From: Polytrichum commune
Lineage: Eukaryota; Streptophyta; Polytrichopsida; Polytrichales; Polytrichaceae
NCBI GenBank assembly: GCA_950295325.1
Contig: OX485807.1
Span: 25,079,666 to 25,143,665, forward strand
Direction: 5' to 3'
Length of the DNA: 64,000 bases
Shown here: positions 24,002-36,733 of the stretch, in pieces
How positions within the stretch are numbered: the first letter of the stretch is position 1
Layout of the letters: every line of letters starts with the position of its first letter
Position numbers and translations under genes: made by a program
The notes under the pieces: model-generated
Database searches by the model: none
The model's input: the letters and a program-made list of their open reading frames with translations, nothing else
What the model was told of the DNA's origin: nothing

Positions 24002-25115
24002 GGAGGGGAGGACGTTAAACACCCCTTCACGAGCTTTCGGGGTGTCACATCCGGGCTCGGGCAGGCCTCCAGAGAAATTTCTGAACCCGACCGTAAACTG
24101 CTGCCCGCCCCGCCCAACTTCGGAAAAAACATTGCCCTTGCATTCTTGAAGGTCGCTTGACTACAAATCTCATATTGAGGCATTTCATCTTCAAGGTCTA
24201 AAATCCAATATATATGTGCACTTCCAATTAATTAGTAAATGATTGACTGGGATTCCATTTCGGAAGTGAAACCATCAATGAAGCACGTAATTAACTTGGA
24301 GGTCAAAAAGATTACAAAATCCTCATTACCATTAAGGTTATAATTTTTGTGACTTACCATTTGAAATGGTCTTTGTCATTCTAAAATGACACTTAATTTA
24401 GTGTGTTGATTTAGTATATATATTGTATAATATTCCAGGTAATGCCTTCTACTTTCACAAGTATTCATATGCAATTGATTGTAAAATGTATTTACTGGAA
24501 TTAATAAATCATTGGAATCAATTCCAATAAGTACATTTTATAATCAATTCTAGTAATCCAGGTAATGCCTTCTACTTTCACAAGTATTCATACGCAATTG
24601 ATTGTAAAATGTATTTACTGGAATTAATAAATCATTGGAATCAATTCCAATAAGTATATTTTATAATCAATTCTAGTAATTAAGTAATCATACAATACAT
24701 ATACTAAATCAACACACTAATTTAAGTGTCATTTTTAGAATGACAAAGACAATTTCAAATGGTAAGTCACAAAAATTATAACCTTCATGTTAATGAGGAT
24801 TTTGTAAATTTTTTGACCTCCAAGTTAATTAAGTGCTTCATTGATGGTTTCACTTCTGGAATGAAATCCCAATCAATTGCTTATATACTATTTGGAAGTG
24901 CACATATATATTGGATTTTAGACCTTGAAGGTGAAGTGCACTCAATATGGGATTTGTAGTCAAGTTGCCTTCAAGAATGCAAGGCCATTGCTTTTTTCGA
25001 AGTTGGGTGGGGCGGGCAACAGTTTTCGGTGGGCTTCATAAATTTCTTTGGAGGGCCGCCCTGGCCTGGATTTGACACCCCCGCAAGTTCGTGAGGGGGT
25101 GTTTAACGTCCTCCC
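24002..25115. mobile_element. Long-inverted-repeat (foldback/Mutator-like) element upstream of Der
   Basis: The arms, about 430 bp each (24002-24434 and about 24683-25115), are reverse complements with roughly 85-90 percent identity. For instance, GGAGGACGTTAAACACCCC at the left answers GGGGGTGTTTAACGTCCTCC at the right. The central part is a tandemly duplicated hairpin. CAATCCTCC occurs directly outside both ends (23993-24001 and 25115-25123), an 8-9 bp target-site duplication. Terminal G, long inverted repeats and about 9-bp duplication fit a non-autonomous Mutator-like element. It has no coding capacity. It lies about 80 bp upstream of the Der start codon, so it sits in that gene's 5' UTR or core promoter. 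Confidence 0.8.
24435..24682. repeat. 123-bp tandem duplication of an internal hairpin
   Basis: CCAGGTAATGCCTTCTACTT starts at 24435 and again at 24558. Each 123-bp unit also contains an inverted repeat (AATTGATTGTAAAATGTA against TACATTTTATAATCAATT), so the loop of the long foldback is itself two hairpins. The two units differ at only a few bases. Confidence 0.85.
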
Positions 25116-25151
25116 AATCCTCCTCACCCGAAACTCCCCCCCCCCCCCCCC

Positions 25152-25351
25152 GGTCTGAGATGACCTTAAACTACCGGATGATGGTGGAGAGATACCCAAA
25201 TCTCAAGGAAGAGGTTGGTGGTTCGAATCCCGGCTATGAAATCTCCTCTCTACTTGACGGAAAACTTGTCAGGTGGTCAACCGCCTCTTGTGCTTTGGCG
25301 TTGGCCTGTCAGCCTTCTGTCAAAAATAAAAATAAAAATAAAAATAAAAAT
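25152..25351 (+). mobile_element. tRNA-derived SINE with (AAAAT)n tail
   Basis: Starts with GG after a 16-base C run. It has an A-box-like GATGGTGGAGAG (about 25180) and a perfect B-box GGTTCGAATCC (about 25219-25229) about 40 bp later. It then runs through a tRNA-unrelated body and ends in AAAAATAAAAATAAAAATAA type repeats (25322-25350). The pol III box spacing and the A-rich tail define a SINE of about 200 bp. It is bracketed by C runs (25136-25151 and 25352-25368). It lacks an acceptor stem and clover-leaf, so it is not a tRNA gene. Confidence 0.75.
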
Positions 25352-25369
25352 CCCCCCCCCCCCCCCCCT

Positions 25370-27789
25370 TTGTTCTATTTCCTCTCTTTGCACTTTCAAG
25401 CATGATTTTTTTTTTCTCCTTGGTTCCCAGTATCATCTGCGAGTTCATTGTAACTTATCCTTTAAGCTTGGGTATTGCCTCTCCCCAAAGGTTGAAGTTG
25501 TCTAGTGTGACTTCTTTCCTTTTATCCCTTACGAACTTTCTCCCCCAATATGCACATTTATGAAATCAAAACTTCATTCTCAACCAATCAACAAAGTTTC
25601 TCTAAATAATTATCGCCTTCCTTATGTCTTCTTTAGTGCTCATGATTCTTACTTCATCATTTATGTGGTCCATCCCCTTGATGCTTGCAATTGTATATCT
25701 TTTAAGTTCTTTGGCAATTCATTTTGTCAACGATTCCTTCACTATTGCGGATGTCTCTCATATACCTCTTATACAACATGACAAACACCGCCCTTTTATT
25801 CATATGTCAATGTTTGAGAATCTTTGGTGGCTAGGGTTTGGTTGTCATGTGGCACTCTAGCATTTATTTACATTCTCTTATGTTTTACCATTTGTATTAA
25901 ACCCTTCAATTCCCTCTAATATTTAATTATAAAATATTGTTTCATTCTTTAAATCGCTCTAAGCAAACATGATGTAATTTAAACAGTTATAAGAATATTA
26001 ACCAATCCTTCATAATTGAAAAAAGATTGCAATTCATTAAACAAAATTATCTATAGTTTATTTTGTATAAGCCAATTAAATTTCATGTTTGTGTAAAATA
26101 ACGCAAAATTAAAGTTGGAGTTGGTCTGCACAACGACACTATAGCGTCCCAACATGTTGCAAAATCTAACTATGGCTAATGATCGATCCTCTAAATATGA
26201 AGCCACATAATGGCCCTTGTTAGAGGTTCTTCAACCAATGGCCAAGTAGGTGAATGCTTGCCTACTTCCTTTTGCACTACCAACATCTTCGATCATGAGG
26301 TACTAAGCTTAGGGGGGTTTGCAAATCCAATTCGCACGGTTTCACACAATAACCCCAAATGCTAATGAATGGACATAAGCAAATGTGAAGAATAAAATTT
26401 GTGTTGTGTTAATTCATATTTTGTCAATTGTTGAGTGTAAAAAATGGTTTTTCATTGAGTGGTGAATTATGGCAGTTGATTCTACTTGTAGGACTTAGTA
26501 CCTAGCTAGAGGGATTGCAAAATGATCCACTTTGCAATCTTATTTGAATTTGAATTTACCATACATCTTTGTGTCCCACTCCCCTCCCCAAATTTAGGTG
26601 CATAAGTGGAAGGAAGCAGAAGTCAAAATTTAAGCCCACAACTTATTTTTGTTTTGGCTCTCACAATACATTAGTAGTTAATGATGGCCTTGGGTGGCAT
26701 TCTTCTTGTGTTTCGACAGCGATTGGATTTTCTTGCCATTGCAAATTTTCACAAGCAAACCATTCCATTTATGCCAAATCGTCAATTGTTTTTTAAATAA
26801 ATAATTTCATCTTCTTCTTCTTCTTCTTCTTTTTAGGCAAGGCGAGATGAATGAGGGGTTTGCGAAGGAGAATTGACAAACCACAAGTTGCAATATCAGT
26901 GTAAGTTGCAATATCAGTGTAGGAGAATTGACAAACCATAAGTTGCACTGATATTGTGGTAGTTTGCTCGGATGGGGTAACAGACGAAATTTAATGTGGC
27001 AATTGGTACCATATTGAACATGTTGTGGCCGATAATTGGAGCCATGCATGGCAATGCTCCTAGGACAACACCTCGTGCAACCCATCTAAATCATGAGGAT
27101 GCTGCAACTCTCCCATGGGCAATGTAGATCCCTCCAACATATGAGCTACTAGGGGTGACATGTTGAGCAAGTTGCCTGCTAGGGCCCAAAACCAAGAGTA
27201 GGCCATTTGGAGTGAGCCCATTACGAGGGGCATGGAATAATGGGGAAAAAATCACAATGATAATGTGGGTATTTGGAATGCCCTGATTTGATGTGTATTT
27301 TCAAAATATGTTACCCCAATGCTTTGAATGAAAAGTGCAAGCCCTCAGCCATTTTTGGCACCATTTGCATTGCAAGCCATGAAGTTTTTTTTTATTATTA
27401 CAGAGAATTGTACATTCAAGATTGTTGGCTAATTAAGGATGTAATTACAAAAAGGTGGCTCAAAACCATTTTTTAGTTGCTTAAGATTTTCTCAAGTATT
27501 GCAATTGGTGTGGGATTAGGAGTTGGACCTCTAGCTCCCGTTTCCTAATAGGTTGGAGAACTTATCCAAAATGGTTACTTGTTTTGGAAGGTATATGACA
27601 AGCATGCATTGAATTCTTGGAATCAACTTTCGGAGGTGATAGAGTACTTCAAATTAGTAAGACCTACATGATTTTGAGCAAGATCAATCTCTTGAAACTG
27701 GGAGTCCTATTATCATGCATGCCATGAAGGGTTAATGTCAATGAGTCCAAATAATAAACCGTTAACTACTCCTAATGCATGAAATGCGT
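25370..27789. other. AT-rich non-coding DNA, nothing firmly recognised
   Basis: About 2.4 kb without a supportable gene. A (CTT)n tract lies at 26811-26832, and a short imperfect repeat (GTTGCAATATCAGTGTA, twice) at about 26885-26920. Short open frames show no motif. Parts may be old transposon sequence, but no ends or domains are visible. Confidence 0.35.
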
Positions 27790-29450
27790 TCATGTAAGAA
27801 CAAGTGAAGAGCCCGACCTCCCACTTGTGTAAAATGTTGAACATGGATTGGTGTCTATAATTTGAGCATATAGTCTAGTCTCATTATGACACTTTTTTGT
27901 ATATATTATTAATTGTAAGCTTTGCCATATACCACTCAAATAAAGGTGTACAAATAAGCATAGTGACCATATAAATGGGCCACATAGCTTACAATCCACC
28001 CAGATAAATAGCTCCAAAACGATGTGCAATTGGAGACTAAAGATTCTCTTTCTCTTCAAACGATCACAAAAACCCTACCAATTGTGTTGACTATGGAATC
28101 TAGTTTGGTGTCTACATTTTGAGTACATCATAGTCCAATCTCATTATGACATTTAATTTGTCCTTGTGATGTCCATTCTAACTACAAGCCTTGCCATGCA
28201 CCACTTAGATATGTATACCGGTATGTTGATATAATTAATCATAGGTGTTTGAATGTACATGTTGACTACCCAAATACCTCCCAGGTACTTCACTATCTCA
28301 TAGTTTATATATATAAGTGATCAAGCCTTTTTTTAGGTGGGGAGTATTTATCTAATACTTTTTCTTTTCCTAATACCTTGTTTTTTTGTTCTACTTCTAC
28401 TTTGCGCCGTTAACTTGCACCCTTTAGTAGTTTGAACTTACTTTTTTTTCCATTCAAAGTTAACCCTATGTAATTCAAAAAATGCCCCTTTTGTGTTGTT
28501 TAAAATCACCTAAACCACTTTGCAACTAGTGTGGATTGTATGGGAGAGTTTGAACCGGATAACATGAGTAGCCATGTACAATCTTCACCCACATCATGTA
28601 CATCCTAGCGTAGACCCTCTAAAAGGTTTATATTGTCCTAAACACATATAACTCTATATGTAGTTCTAAAAAAAACAACACATGACATTACATGGTACCA
28701 TATAGTATTTATAATGTTGTTTGTGATATTGTTTAGGTGAATGGACTTGAGGTTGATGTGGCAACAACTTGTGATTGATTACCAACATAAGATTTTGACA
28801 ACTGTCATAGCCAAGCATTAGAATGTAGATGAACAATTATGGGTTAACCTACAAATCAACTATGTGTTACCCTAATTTTGCCGCTTCAAAATTTGTAGCA
28901 ATTTCCATATTCATGAAAATTTATTGTTTTAATCATTTGTAGTCTCCTTAGAATTTGTTTCTCTTCACAAGAGAAATAATTCCCCGCTATTACTCCTCCT
29001 AAATAGATGCAGACTCCCTTCTTTTTATTGGTTATAGATGCCTCAACCTTACCACCTAAATATAGATGTATGAGTGTGCAAAGTCACTATCCATATGCCT
29101 TACAACCCACCAAAAAGACTAGCCCGAAGATTAAGTGTAGTTCTCAACTGCACTATCTCTATTTCCTCAAAACAATCACACAAACCCATCCTAATTGTGT
29201 CACCAACTACTAAACCTAGATTGGTGTCCATACTTTGAACACATGGTTCAATCTCCTTGTGACACATGCCTTTTTGGTATCCGTTCTTAACTACAAACCT
29301 TGCCCTAAACCACTCAAATATGCCTAAGTGTCCAAATTAAGCAGAGTGGTGAGCCCACATACTACTATTACTACCTTAGTTACAACCCACAAATTTATGA
29401 AATAGCTCCAAATTGACATGACTTAAGCTTTATGTGCAGTTGAAGAGAGG
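27790..29450. repeat. Dispersed diverged repeat family, three to four copies
   Basis: A phrase like TTGGTGTC(T/C)A(T/C)A..TTTGA followed by TCTCATTATGACA and then AACTACAAGCCTTGCCAT..CCACT occurs near 27850-27950, 28110-28215 and 29220-29320. A GCTCCAAAAC..CAATTG..TCAAA..ATCACA-like part precedes at least two of them. Copies are about 70-80 percent similar. Origin unknown, non-coding. Confidence 0.45.
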
Positions 29451-30130
29451 CTCATCATCCAGGTTGGGGATGGTGAGATGTACTTACTTAAGATATATTG
29501 GAATTTGTGTGAGAGGAGTGAATTCAGTGTTGGAAAGTGGCGCTTAAGTTAGCACAAATTCCTCTGGCAGGGCTTCGAGGAGCTGGGAGTGATGAGTGCT
29601 TTAGGGTTGAAGCTCCATCACATGGGACACGAACAACGCACGCACACACACACACAGGGTTCACTCCACTCTCGTCCGAGGACTCACTCCTGTCAAGGCT
29701 GATGTGGAAATGATTGTGCAGGGCATGGGTGATGGGAGTGGAGGTCCAGGGATGTGCACAACAAGGGCCGTCGTGGAATGGATTTGGGAGTGAGGGGAGA
29801 GATGTGAGAAGGAACGAGATGAGAGAGAAATGGCGGTGTAACACTTGACTTGATCCTGCGAGGTTTTGGTCGTTCTTACAAGGTAGGTTAACTTAGGGTT
29901 TATCGCAGCTGGAGTTTCTGGATGTGGGTAAGGAAGCCCCGGAGTGGAATTTGAGAATTGTTGGAAGGGAATTACACATATTTCACGTTTCTATGTATCT
30001 AGGAAAACACTAACCTACCCACCGACCGAAGTGAGGATCCTGGGGACAAGCATTGGGATTCCCGAGAACTAAGTCGTAAGTGAGTTATCATCTTCTTCTG
30101 GTTGGTTGGTTGGGGAGGGAGGGATCGGAG
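29451..30130. promoter_or_regulatory. Upstream region of the trihelix gene
   Basis: About 680 bp before the start codon. A minus-strand open frame at 29524-29844 is a simple-sequence-influenced frame (it crosses an ACACAC tract) with no recognisable domain. The part nearest 30130 should be promoter and 5' UTR. No clear TATA box. Confidence 0.35.
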
Positions 30131-31603
30131 ATGGAGTCACATGGAGGGGAGTATTGCTCGACATTGTCACTCGTGGATCCGTCGCACTCGCAGAATGAAG
30201 GGGTCGAAGCTCACATGTCAGACCCTAATCAAAGCCTACACGACTCGAACGGGAATCGGTCACATGTGAGCAGCCGGATGCTAGTAGATGGCAGCAACAG
30301 TCACCACACATTGATCCCGCTGGAGGAAGAAGTGGTGTATGGGCCTCCGCATGGCTCCCGCATGGGGCGAGTGTACAAGAAGGGCTACTGGGTGGTGGAG
30401 GAGATGATGGTGCTACAAGGGGCTAAGAGGGAGGATCGTGACCGACATGAGCATGGGGTGAAAGGAAATCAAAACTCGGCACAAGAGCGGTGGAACTGGA
30501 TAGAAGACAAGTGCTGGAACAATGGGGTGCAGCGCAGTGCACAGCAATGCCATGATAAGTGGGAGGTCATCTCCACAGCGTACAGGAAAGTGTACAACAA
30601 TGAGAAGTATGTGTCCCATGGACAAACGTCTTATTGGATCATGTCAACGGATGAGCGCAAGAAGAACAAGTTGCCTCCCAATTTCCAAAGAGAGGTTTTC
30701 AATGCTTTACTGGATTGGTGTAACACCAACACGAAGCATTCGGATTCCGGGGAGCTGGTCGTTGATACATCTGGCCTTCTGGGTCCTTCCGGTAATCCTT
30801 TCCTACTTTCTCCTTCATGTCCAAACTCATGTATTATTGCGCAGACACATACATGGATAAACCCTAGAAGTAGGGTTTATCATCGTTGTGTTGAGGTTGT
30901 GTTTGTGAACAACTGATAAGAGTTGTCCAGTATTTCTAGCATCACCATTTTGAGCAGATGTACTAACTACCGATTGGTATGTGTAATCCCTCCTGCATGA
31001 AATGAAATGCAAAGGATTGTTGTATTTTGCAAGGGAACAATAGGGTCATAGGTTGGTGAACCAGATGCAGGATCGACCCTAAATCATCACTTAAAGCCCA
31101 TGGTGCAGTCACCTTGAAAGTCAATTAAGTGGTTTCATCACCTTTCAATTTTTTCTTCTTCTTTTCAACCCTTTTTGTATCACATGCAACAAACCGAAAA
31201 AAATAACCATCAACACATAAAAATCATCAGTGAACCCTGAAAAGTGTATACTGTAGGTGTGAAATCAGAATTTGCGGACTCAGGTGATGAGAGTGGCGAG
31301 GAAACAAGTGGGCCAGTGCACTCTGGCAAGAAGAAGAAATTGTGGCCAAAGACCGAGGAAGGCCTGGCCATGATCCTATTGCGCAACAACAAGAATGTGG
31401 TAGAGACAATTTTGGAGTCTGAAAACAGGAAAGACAAGCGCCATAAGGAAGATCTTGAGATGGAGAGAATAAAGCTCGAGTTGGAGAAGGAGAAATTTCG
31501 TGGTCTTATGAAGCTTGGCAGCGGTTACATTGATGCCTTGGTTAACATAGGTGATGGCCTCAAGCAGCTGAGTGGGGCTCTTTGTGGCAACACTCATTCA
31601 TGA
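30131..31603 (+). CDS. Trihelix (GT-factor, Myb/SANT-like) DNA-binding protein, two exons
   Basis: Predicted nuclear DNA-binding protein, about 335 aa. Exon 1 runs 30131-30791 with donor G|GTAATC. Exon 2 runs 31257-31603 with acceptor CTGTAG|GT. The junction is phase 1 and gives PSG|VKSEF. Residues about 75-190 hold the trihelix: KGYWVVEEMMVLQGAKRE (helix 1), RWNWIEDKCWNNGVQRSAQQ (helix 2), CHDKWEVISTAYRKV (helix 3), then a GQTSYWIM fourth helix. Exon 2 encodes an acidic linker, KKKK, and a charged coiled coil (RHKEDLEMERIKLELEKEKF) typical of the dimerisation tail in GT-type factors. The upstream in-frame extension begins with GTG, so I use the ATG at 30131. Target genes unknown. Confidence 0.82.
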
Positions 31604-33193
31604 GAGCTGTTGCTGTTTATCATTCCACCTAACATGCAGGAGATTCCCTCCTGGTGAATATTTGGGCCCAGAGTTACATCCAAGAGACCCTTGTGGATAC
31701 ATTGTGTTTGCAGCTTCAATGATTCGACCTTGCGGGAGGTTTAGCAGGGTTTTTTCTTCACTCTATAGTGAGCACACAAACTGCTCAATCTGGCCTCTGG
31801 CCTTCGGTGACGTTATGGCAGCGGCACACCTTCCTAGACGGATTGTTTCTCATTTCAGCAATCTCTCCCTGGTAACTGGACCTGTGCAAACCGCCTGCCT
31901 AATAAGGCAATTTGACACCCTTCTGGGTGATGGGCAGAGAGAAGATGTATCTGGTAACTACTTCCATTTGTATGCTATTATGAGTGAGCAAGGAGGAACC
32001 AGCAACTTCATTAACGAATTTAGCCTTCTTTCCTCTTGTAATACCAACGCTTAGAGATTTGCAGGTTTTCCAGTAGTTTCAGCTTCAGGTTTCGAGTCTG
32101 CCCCAAGTTAGTGATTCAGGAGCTGTAGAATCTCCTGGCAAGGTGACTGGGATTGTGTCTTTGACAGATGGTGAACATGGAAAGAATGTCTACCTAAAAT
32201 GACAACCTGGCCAACTTACTGTAATTTCGTCTTCCAACTTTTCAGACACTCTCATGTGTCCCATACCATTGCTAATTGATTCTACATTTTGCTGTAGTGA
32301 GATCTTATGGTATAGTCATGGAGAGTAACCAATTCTTCAATGCTTCAGTAATTTGTTTGTATGAGTAATTATAAGTGTGATGAGGTCCTTCCAAACTTGC
32401 ATAGAGAATATATTGGGAAGGCAACACTGTACTATGCCCATGTCTTGGAAGCTCACAAAGTCGACACAAACTGGTTTTTGAAGTATTTCAGGTTGTAATT
32501 TTGGGCCTCTAGTGAATTGCCTTACCCTGTGAAAGGGAACCAAAACCATCGAACACTTCCTGAAGTCCCGGTCCATGTCTGTCCTTTCTGGAGCATCACA
32601 TGGTGATGACACGGGATCTGAATATATCAGCTTGAAGCTCAAGGAGAAGCATGCTCCTGACCTTTTAAGCTTACCTATGTCCAGTATATCAAATTCTTTC
32701 AGCACAACTATGAAACCATAAAATTTACATGTATACCATTGAAGACACGAATGTATCAGCTGCAAAACATGCTTGGTGGTACAAATGTCTTGATTTCTGC
32801 CTGTTTCTTGGGAGGAAGCAGGATATAGTGACGACAAGGAGCTACTCCCTACAATGAACTGACACCTTAAGCAGCTCAACAGCCATCATTCTTGAGAACC
32901 ACAGACAAACTCCTGCACAAACCATAACCTTGCCGACAAACTATGTTGTCCTCTTCTAGATAGCAAGTGTTTTAAGCTGCCACTTCCAGAGACACTGCTT
33001 GTGATGCAAGAGCTGTAAAGTATGATTCGAGCACAAAGCAGTAAGTAGATATGTGCGATGCAATTTCCTTCTCATACTCAGCCTGCCTCTCCTCTCCAAT
33101 TGGGAAGAGAAGATTACCTAGAAAATATTCTGTCCTACAAAATCTGGCAAACCCACTCACTCACTGATGCAATTGTGTTGACAAAGTGGATCT
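31604..33193. other. Intergenic between convergent trihelix and DVR genes
   Basis: Holds the 3' UTRs of both convergent genes. An open frame at 31572-32054 (+) overlaps the trihelix stop in another frame, and one at 32337-32879 (-) shows no motif. I treat both as non-coding. The base composition is gene-like rather than AT-rich, so long UTRs are plausible. Confidence 0.4.
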
Positions 33194-34486
33194 TCAGAAG
33201 ACAGCTTGGTCTCCGAGCTCCTGACCCGCCATGCCCTCACGCACACACCGGTCAAAAAAAGCTTCCAAAGTGTCAGTTCCATAGCCAGGAGTGGCCTCCG
33301 CATCATACTCTCCTGTCTCGGGGTTTAACACCAACATGCTCTCGGCAGCATAGTACCTGCCGATCTTCCCGAATTCGGCCGCGTCTTCAAGGTTAGGGAA
33401 AACTTTGGAAAGGTTGTCCAGGAGGCCAATGACAAAGTCCATGATCCCAATGGGCACTTTGATAAATTTGGGATCCTTCCCCACAATTTTGAACAGCATC
33501 TCTCCTTGCTCAAGTGGAGTGAGAGCTTTCCCCGGTCCACCAATAGGCAGCACCTTATTCACCTTGTCTACATCACTCAAGCAATCTGCAATGTAAGAAG
33601 CCAAGTCTGCCTCACTAATAGGCTTGCAAGCACACAATGCACCATCGCCAAACATCACATAGGGTCCACCGCCTTGCACACTCTGCACCTGACCTCCTAG
33701 GCTCTTGAAGAACGCAGTAGGCCTGACAATGCTGTACGTGATGCCATCACCGTAGCCTTGAAGCTCTGCCTCAAATTTCAACTTCGCCTTTTGAAACTCC
33801 AGCAAAGGCTTCTGCACACAGATGGCGGACAGAAGCACAAAATGGGAAGCACCTGCCTTCACACCTACATCCAAACTGTTCCTGGTCGCTTGGTAGTCAA
33901 TTTTCCACGAATCTTTCTTCCCACCATTTCGGCTGGCCAGACATGAGATGACAACATCCACACTTATCCCTTTCGTTTGCAACGAGGATGAGATGGACTC
34001 CATGTCTGTGACATCTGCAAATATCACAGAAGCTCCTGGAAACTCTGCAATCGTTTGCTCGCTGCCAGACTTACCCCCAATTCCACTCTTCTCTCTTGCA
34101 ACTGCAATCACATTGTACCCTCTCTTCACCATCTCCTTCACCACATACTTCCCTATATATCCCGTGGCGCCCACTACCATTACGTTTGTGTCCTTTGGGC
34201 TCTTCTGCCTCCACGACTGCTTCCCCGCTGCCACCTCTTGTGCAACCTCAGCCCTAATCTTCGCCATAGCTCGAGGAAGCTCCACAACTCCATCTTTGCG
34301 CAAGCAGACTCCCGCGAACTCTGACACTAAATGAGTGCGGAATGCAGCAGAAGTTGTGGTTTTAGCGAGTGAGGAATTTACATGCGTGCAGACAGAAATG
34401 CGAGCAGAAGAAGGTGAGATTGGGTTGCGAGCAGTTTGGGATTTGGACAAGAGTTGTCCCGTCGATATACCCAAAGCTGCCGCCAT
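33194..34486 (-). CDS. DVR: Divinyl chlorophyllide a 8-vinyl reductase, chloroplastic
   Basis: Reduces the 8-vinyl group of divinyl (proto)chlorophyllide to ethyl with NADPH, making monovinyl chlorophyll precursors in the plastid. 430 aa, close to the usual length of plant DVR. Residues 1-95 form a Ser/Ala/Thr-rich transit peptide plus a short spacer. The atypical short-chain dehydrogenase fold follows with GATGYIGK (106-113) as the NADPH-binding loop. The family-typical [20 protein letters not shown] and [18 protein letters not shown] come next, and the C-terminal part holds [17 protein letters not shown] and [10 protein letters not shown] start at MAAALGI (34486) because the upstream frame begins with a non-ATG codon. 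Single exon, no lesions. The start lies beside a GC-rich 5' leader. Confidence 0.95.
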   Translation of the reverse strand: MAAALGISTGQLLSKSQTARNPISPSSARISVCTHVNSSLAKTTTSAAFRTHLVSEFAGVCLRKDGVVELPRAMAKIRAEVAQEVAAGKQSWRQKSPKDTNVMVVGATGYIGKYVVKEMVKRGYNVIAVAREKSGIGGKSGSEQTIAEFPGASVIFADVTDMESISSSLQTKGISVDVVISCLASRNGGKKDSWKIDYQATRNSLDVGVKAGASHFVLLSAICVQKPLLEFQKAKLKFEAELQGYGDGITYSIVRPTAFFKSLGGQVQSVQGGGPYVMFGDGALCACKPISEADLASYIADCLSDVDKVNKVLPIGGPGKALTPLEQGEMLFKIVGKDPKFIKVPIGIMDFVIGLLDNLSKVFPNLEDAAEFGKIGRYYAAESMLVLNPETGEYDAEATPGYGTDTLEAFFDRCVREGMAGQELGDQAVF

Positions 34487-36674
34487 GATTGCTCGCTCGC
34501 TCGCACTTCCACTCCAACAAACCTGTGAATCAAGCAATCAAACAATCAATCCACCACGGAAACAATAGAGGGCCAGCTTGTGGCCAGCTCTCAACTCTTC
34601 CCTCCCTACATAGCCCACTTCAATCTTTTCCAACTTCTTCTTGTGTCTTCGTGGAGGTGAGGAGATTCCAGTGGAGGAGGAGTTGAAAATCTGGCCATGG
34701 ACATCGTGGAAGCAGATAGGTAGATTGCGGGTGCCGTGCTTTCCTCCGAAGTGGATAATCTTCGCAGGAGACCATTCCACCTGGAACATGCCTCCCATTC
34801 TTCCATCACACATGTATGTATTTCACCTCACACTATTTTGGATATTTGTTTTTTGGTTGGGTATTTATCAAAGGGCGGTGACTTAGAGAGAGAAAGAGAG
34901 AGAAGGTATATGGGTGTTATTTGGTTACTTCTCTTAATCGGAAACCTATACTTGATTGGTATGTGGTTAGGTAAGAATTGACAAACAAACATCATAAAGA
35001 CACATGTTTAATAAAAATTGGATCACATTGTCAAATTTTACTAACTACTCCACACTCAATAGTGAACAAAATTTGGGAAGACTTATGTATATGATTAAGG
35101 ATTCAACAAACATGCACTTATGATAAAAACATTAATAAATAAGGGATGGTCCAATTTTTTATATGGTTTTTGCTGATGCTTCATCTTAGATTTGTTGTTG
35201 TAGCACAAGTTTTGTTGTGTAAATTTAATTGGTAGAAGTTGGAGAACATGAAACATGAAGTGTATAACACCCACATACCTTAAATATTGTCTCACATTCA
35301 GGTAGGTAGGAGTGGGCCTGAAATTTAATTTTAAGGCTTGGATGTTGAAATATGGCATATCCAAAAGTTTGGGCACATGAACTTGAATATTTTGTAATGT
35401 AGTTTCAACACTTCATGCCACCTATTTGAAGATGTTGAGATCTTGGACATGATGAACTTGTGCATTGGTAGTTTGTGAATTGTTTGAAGGCAAGTTGGTT
35501 ATGTTGGGTAATATTTTTTGTATACAAGTCATATACTTAGATGCCATATATTGTTTGATCCATGTATTTCACAATTTATGGAGATTTATTCATCTACAAG
35601 AAATCTAAATATTAAGCAAGCTTTTTTTATCGCATTTAAAAAAATTCCAAAACAAAGGTGAAATCTCTCAAAAAATCCAACAACTAAAATGAGTAATTTG
35701 TGCCTAACGAGAGCTGATTTTAGTGTACACCTCAAAAGACAACCTATTCAATCCAAGATGGGTTTAGATGAGAGTCTTGGAGAAGATCCAAACTATGTAA
35801 AAACAAATCATAACAAGATACTAACCAAGGAACTTGAAGAACCAATGATATATTTAAAAAAAATGTGGGTGCCCGTTCCATCATATACTAAAGAGCGGGT
35901 GACAAGGTTACTTAATGTCCACATCCCCATTTAATGCTTTTGGAGCATAAAGCAAACATCATTTGAACTTATAGCATCAAATGCATCCTTCCACTCTTAC
36001 AAATTAAGATGAAGCATGTAACGTTTATAAGTGAATAATGACTACATGCATTGTTAGAAACATTTGAATTTTGACATCATTGATTGAAAGGAGGTGATGG
36101 TTGTATATTTAGCTTCATTAAGGTGCAAAAGAAAATTTCTCAAGGAAGTTGAAGGGAGGAGGAGAGCATCAAGATCTAGAATTGTGGACCTTTAACCATG
36201 ATAGTTGAGAAGATAGTGGATGACGAATGGTTGAATGCTACAACATGGAGACATTTGTAAAGCTCAACTACCTCCACTTGTTAGGGTTGACCGTACGGTA
36301 GTGACTTAGAGCGTCGTCTGGATTATGATGACTAAATTACCTAATCACCTTGTTGTTTTTTTTTTTTTTTTTTTTATCTTGGTTGTCTTCCTTGTTGTGT
36401 TTGGTAGGTGTCTTCGTTCTTCTTTTAAAAGCTCCTCTACCTTGTATCCATCATAATGGACCTTTTCTTGATGATATCTCTTCAAATAGTCTTGTTCGCC
36501 CAAGTGTTGCTTCTAATCTATCAACTTGTTTGTTTGTAACTTTCTTCTTGTGTTGAACTTCTTCATGTGCCATAGTTGTCTCTTTAAGCTCAAGTGTTAC
36601 TTCCTATCTTTGATCTAGATCTTGTTCTCTTCTCTTTGTATGTTGTAGCGTTGTAAGTTCTTCATGTGCCGCAT
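34487..36674. other. DVR upstream region and AT-rich intergenic DNA
   Basis: The first few hundred bases should be the DVR promoter and 5' UTR. A GAGAGAGAAAGAGAGAGAAGG purine tract at about 34885-34906 lies about 400 bp upstream. The rest, to 36674, is AT-rich with a T run at 36356-36375 and no recognised gene. Confidence 0.4.
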
Positions 36675-36733
36675 GTGAGGCCAAACCACCCACCCTTATG
36701 CGTCGTAGTCCGGGTGAGGGCGTGGGGCTCACA
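36675..36733. repeat. 60-bp module with inverted ends, shared with the gypsy LTR
   Basis: Begins TGTGAGGCCAAACC and ends GGGGCTCACA, with CACCCTTATGCGTCGTAGTC inside. The reverse complement of the last 60 bp of the LTR at 61012-61071 is the same sequence with about 15 percent differences. It is probably a remnant of a related LTR terminus. Confidence 0.6.

Noticed and set aside
23921-24022. N-terminal extension of Der upstream of MATIEQ
   Set aside because: Begins with GTG inside the foldback element; the ATG at 23920 gives a normal transit-peptide start.
25170-25240. tRNA gene suggested by GGTTCGAATCC
   Set aside because: No acceptor stem or anticodon arm can be folded, and an A-rich tail follows; fits a SINE.
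29524-29844. 106-aa minus-strand frame before the trihelix gene
   Set aside because: Crosses an AC-repeat, no domain; more likely promoter/leader DNA.
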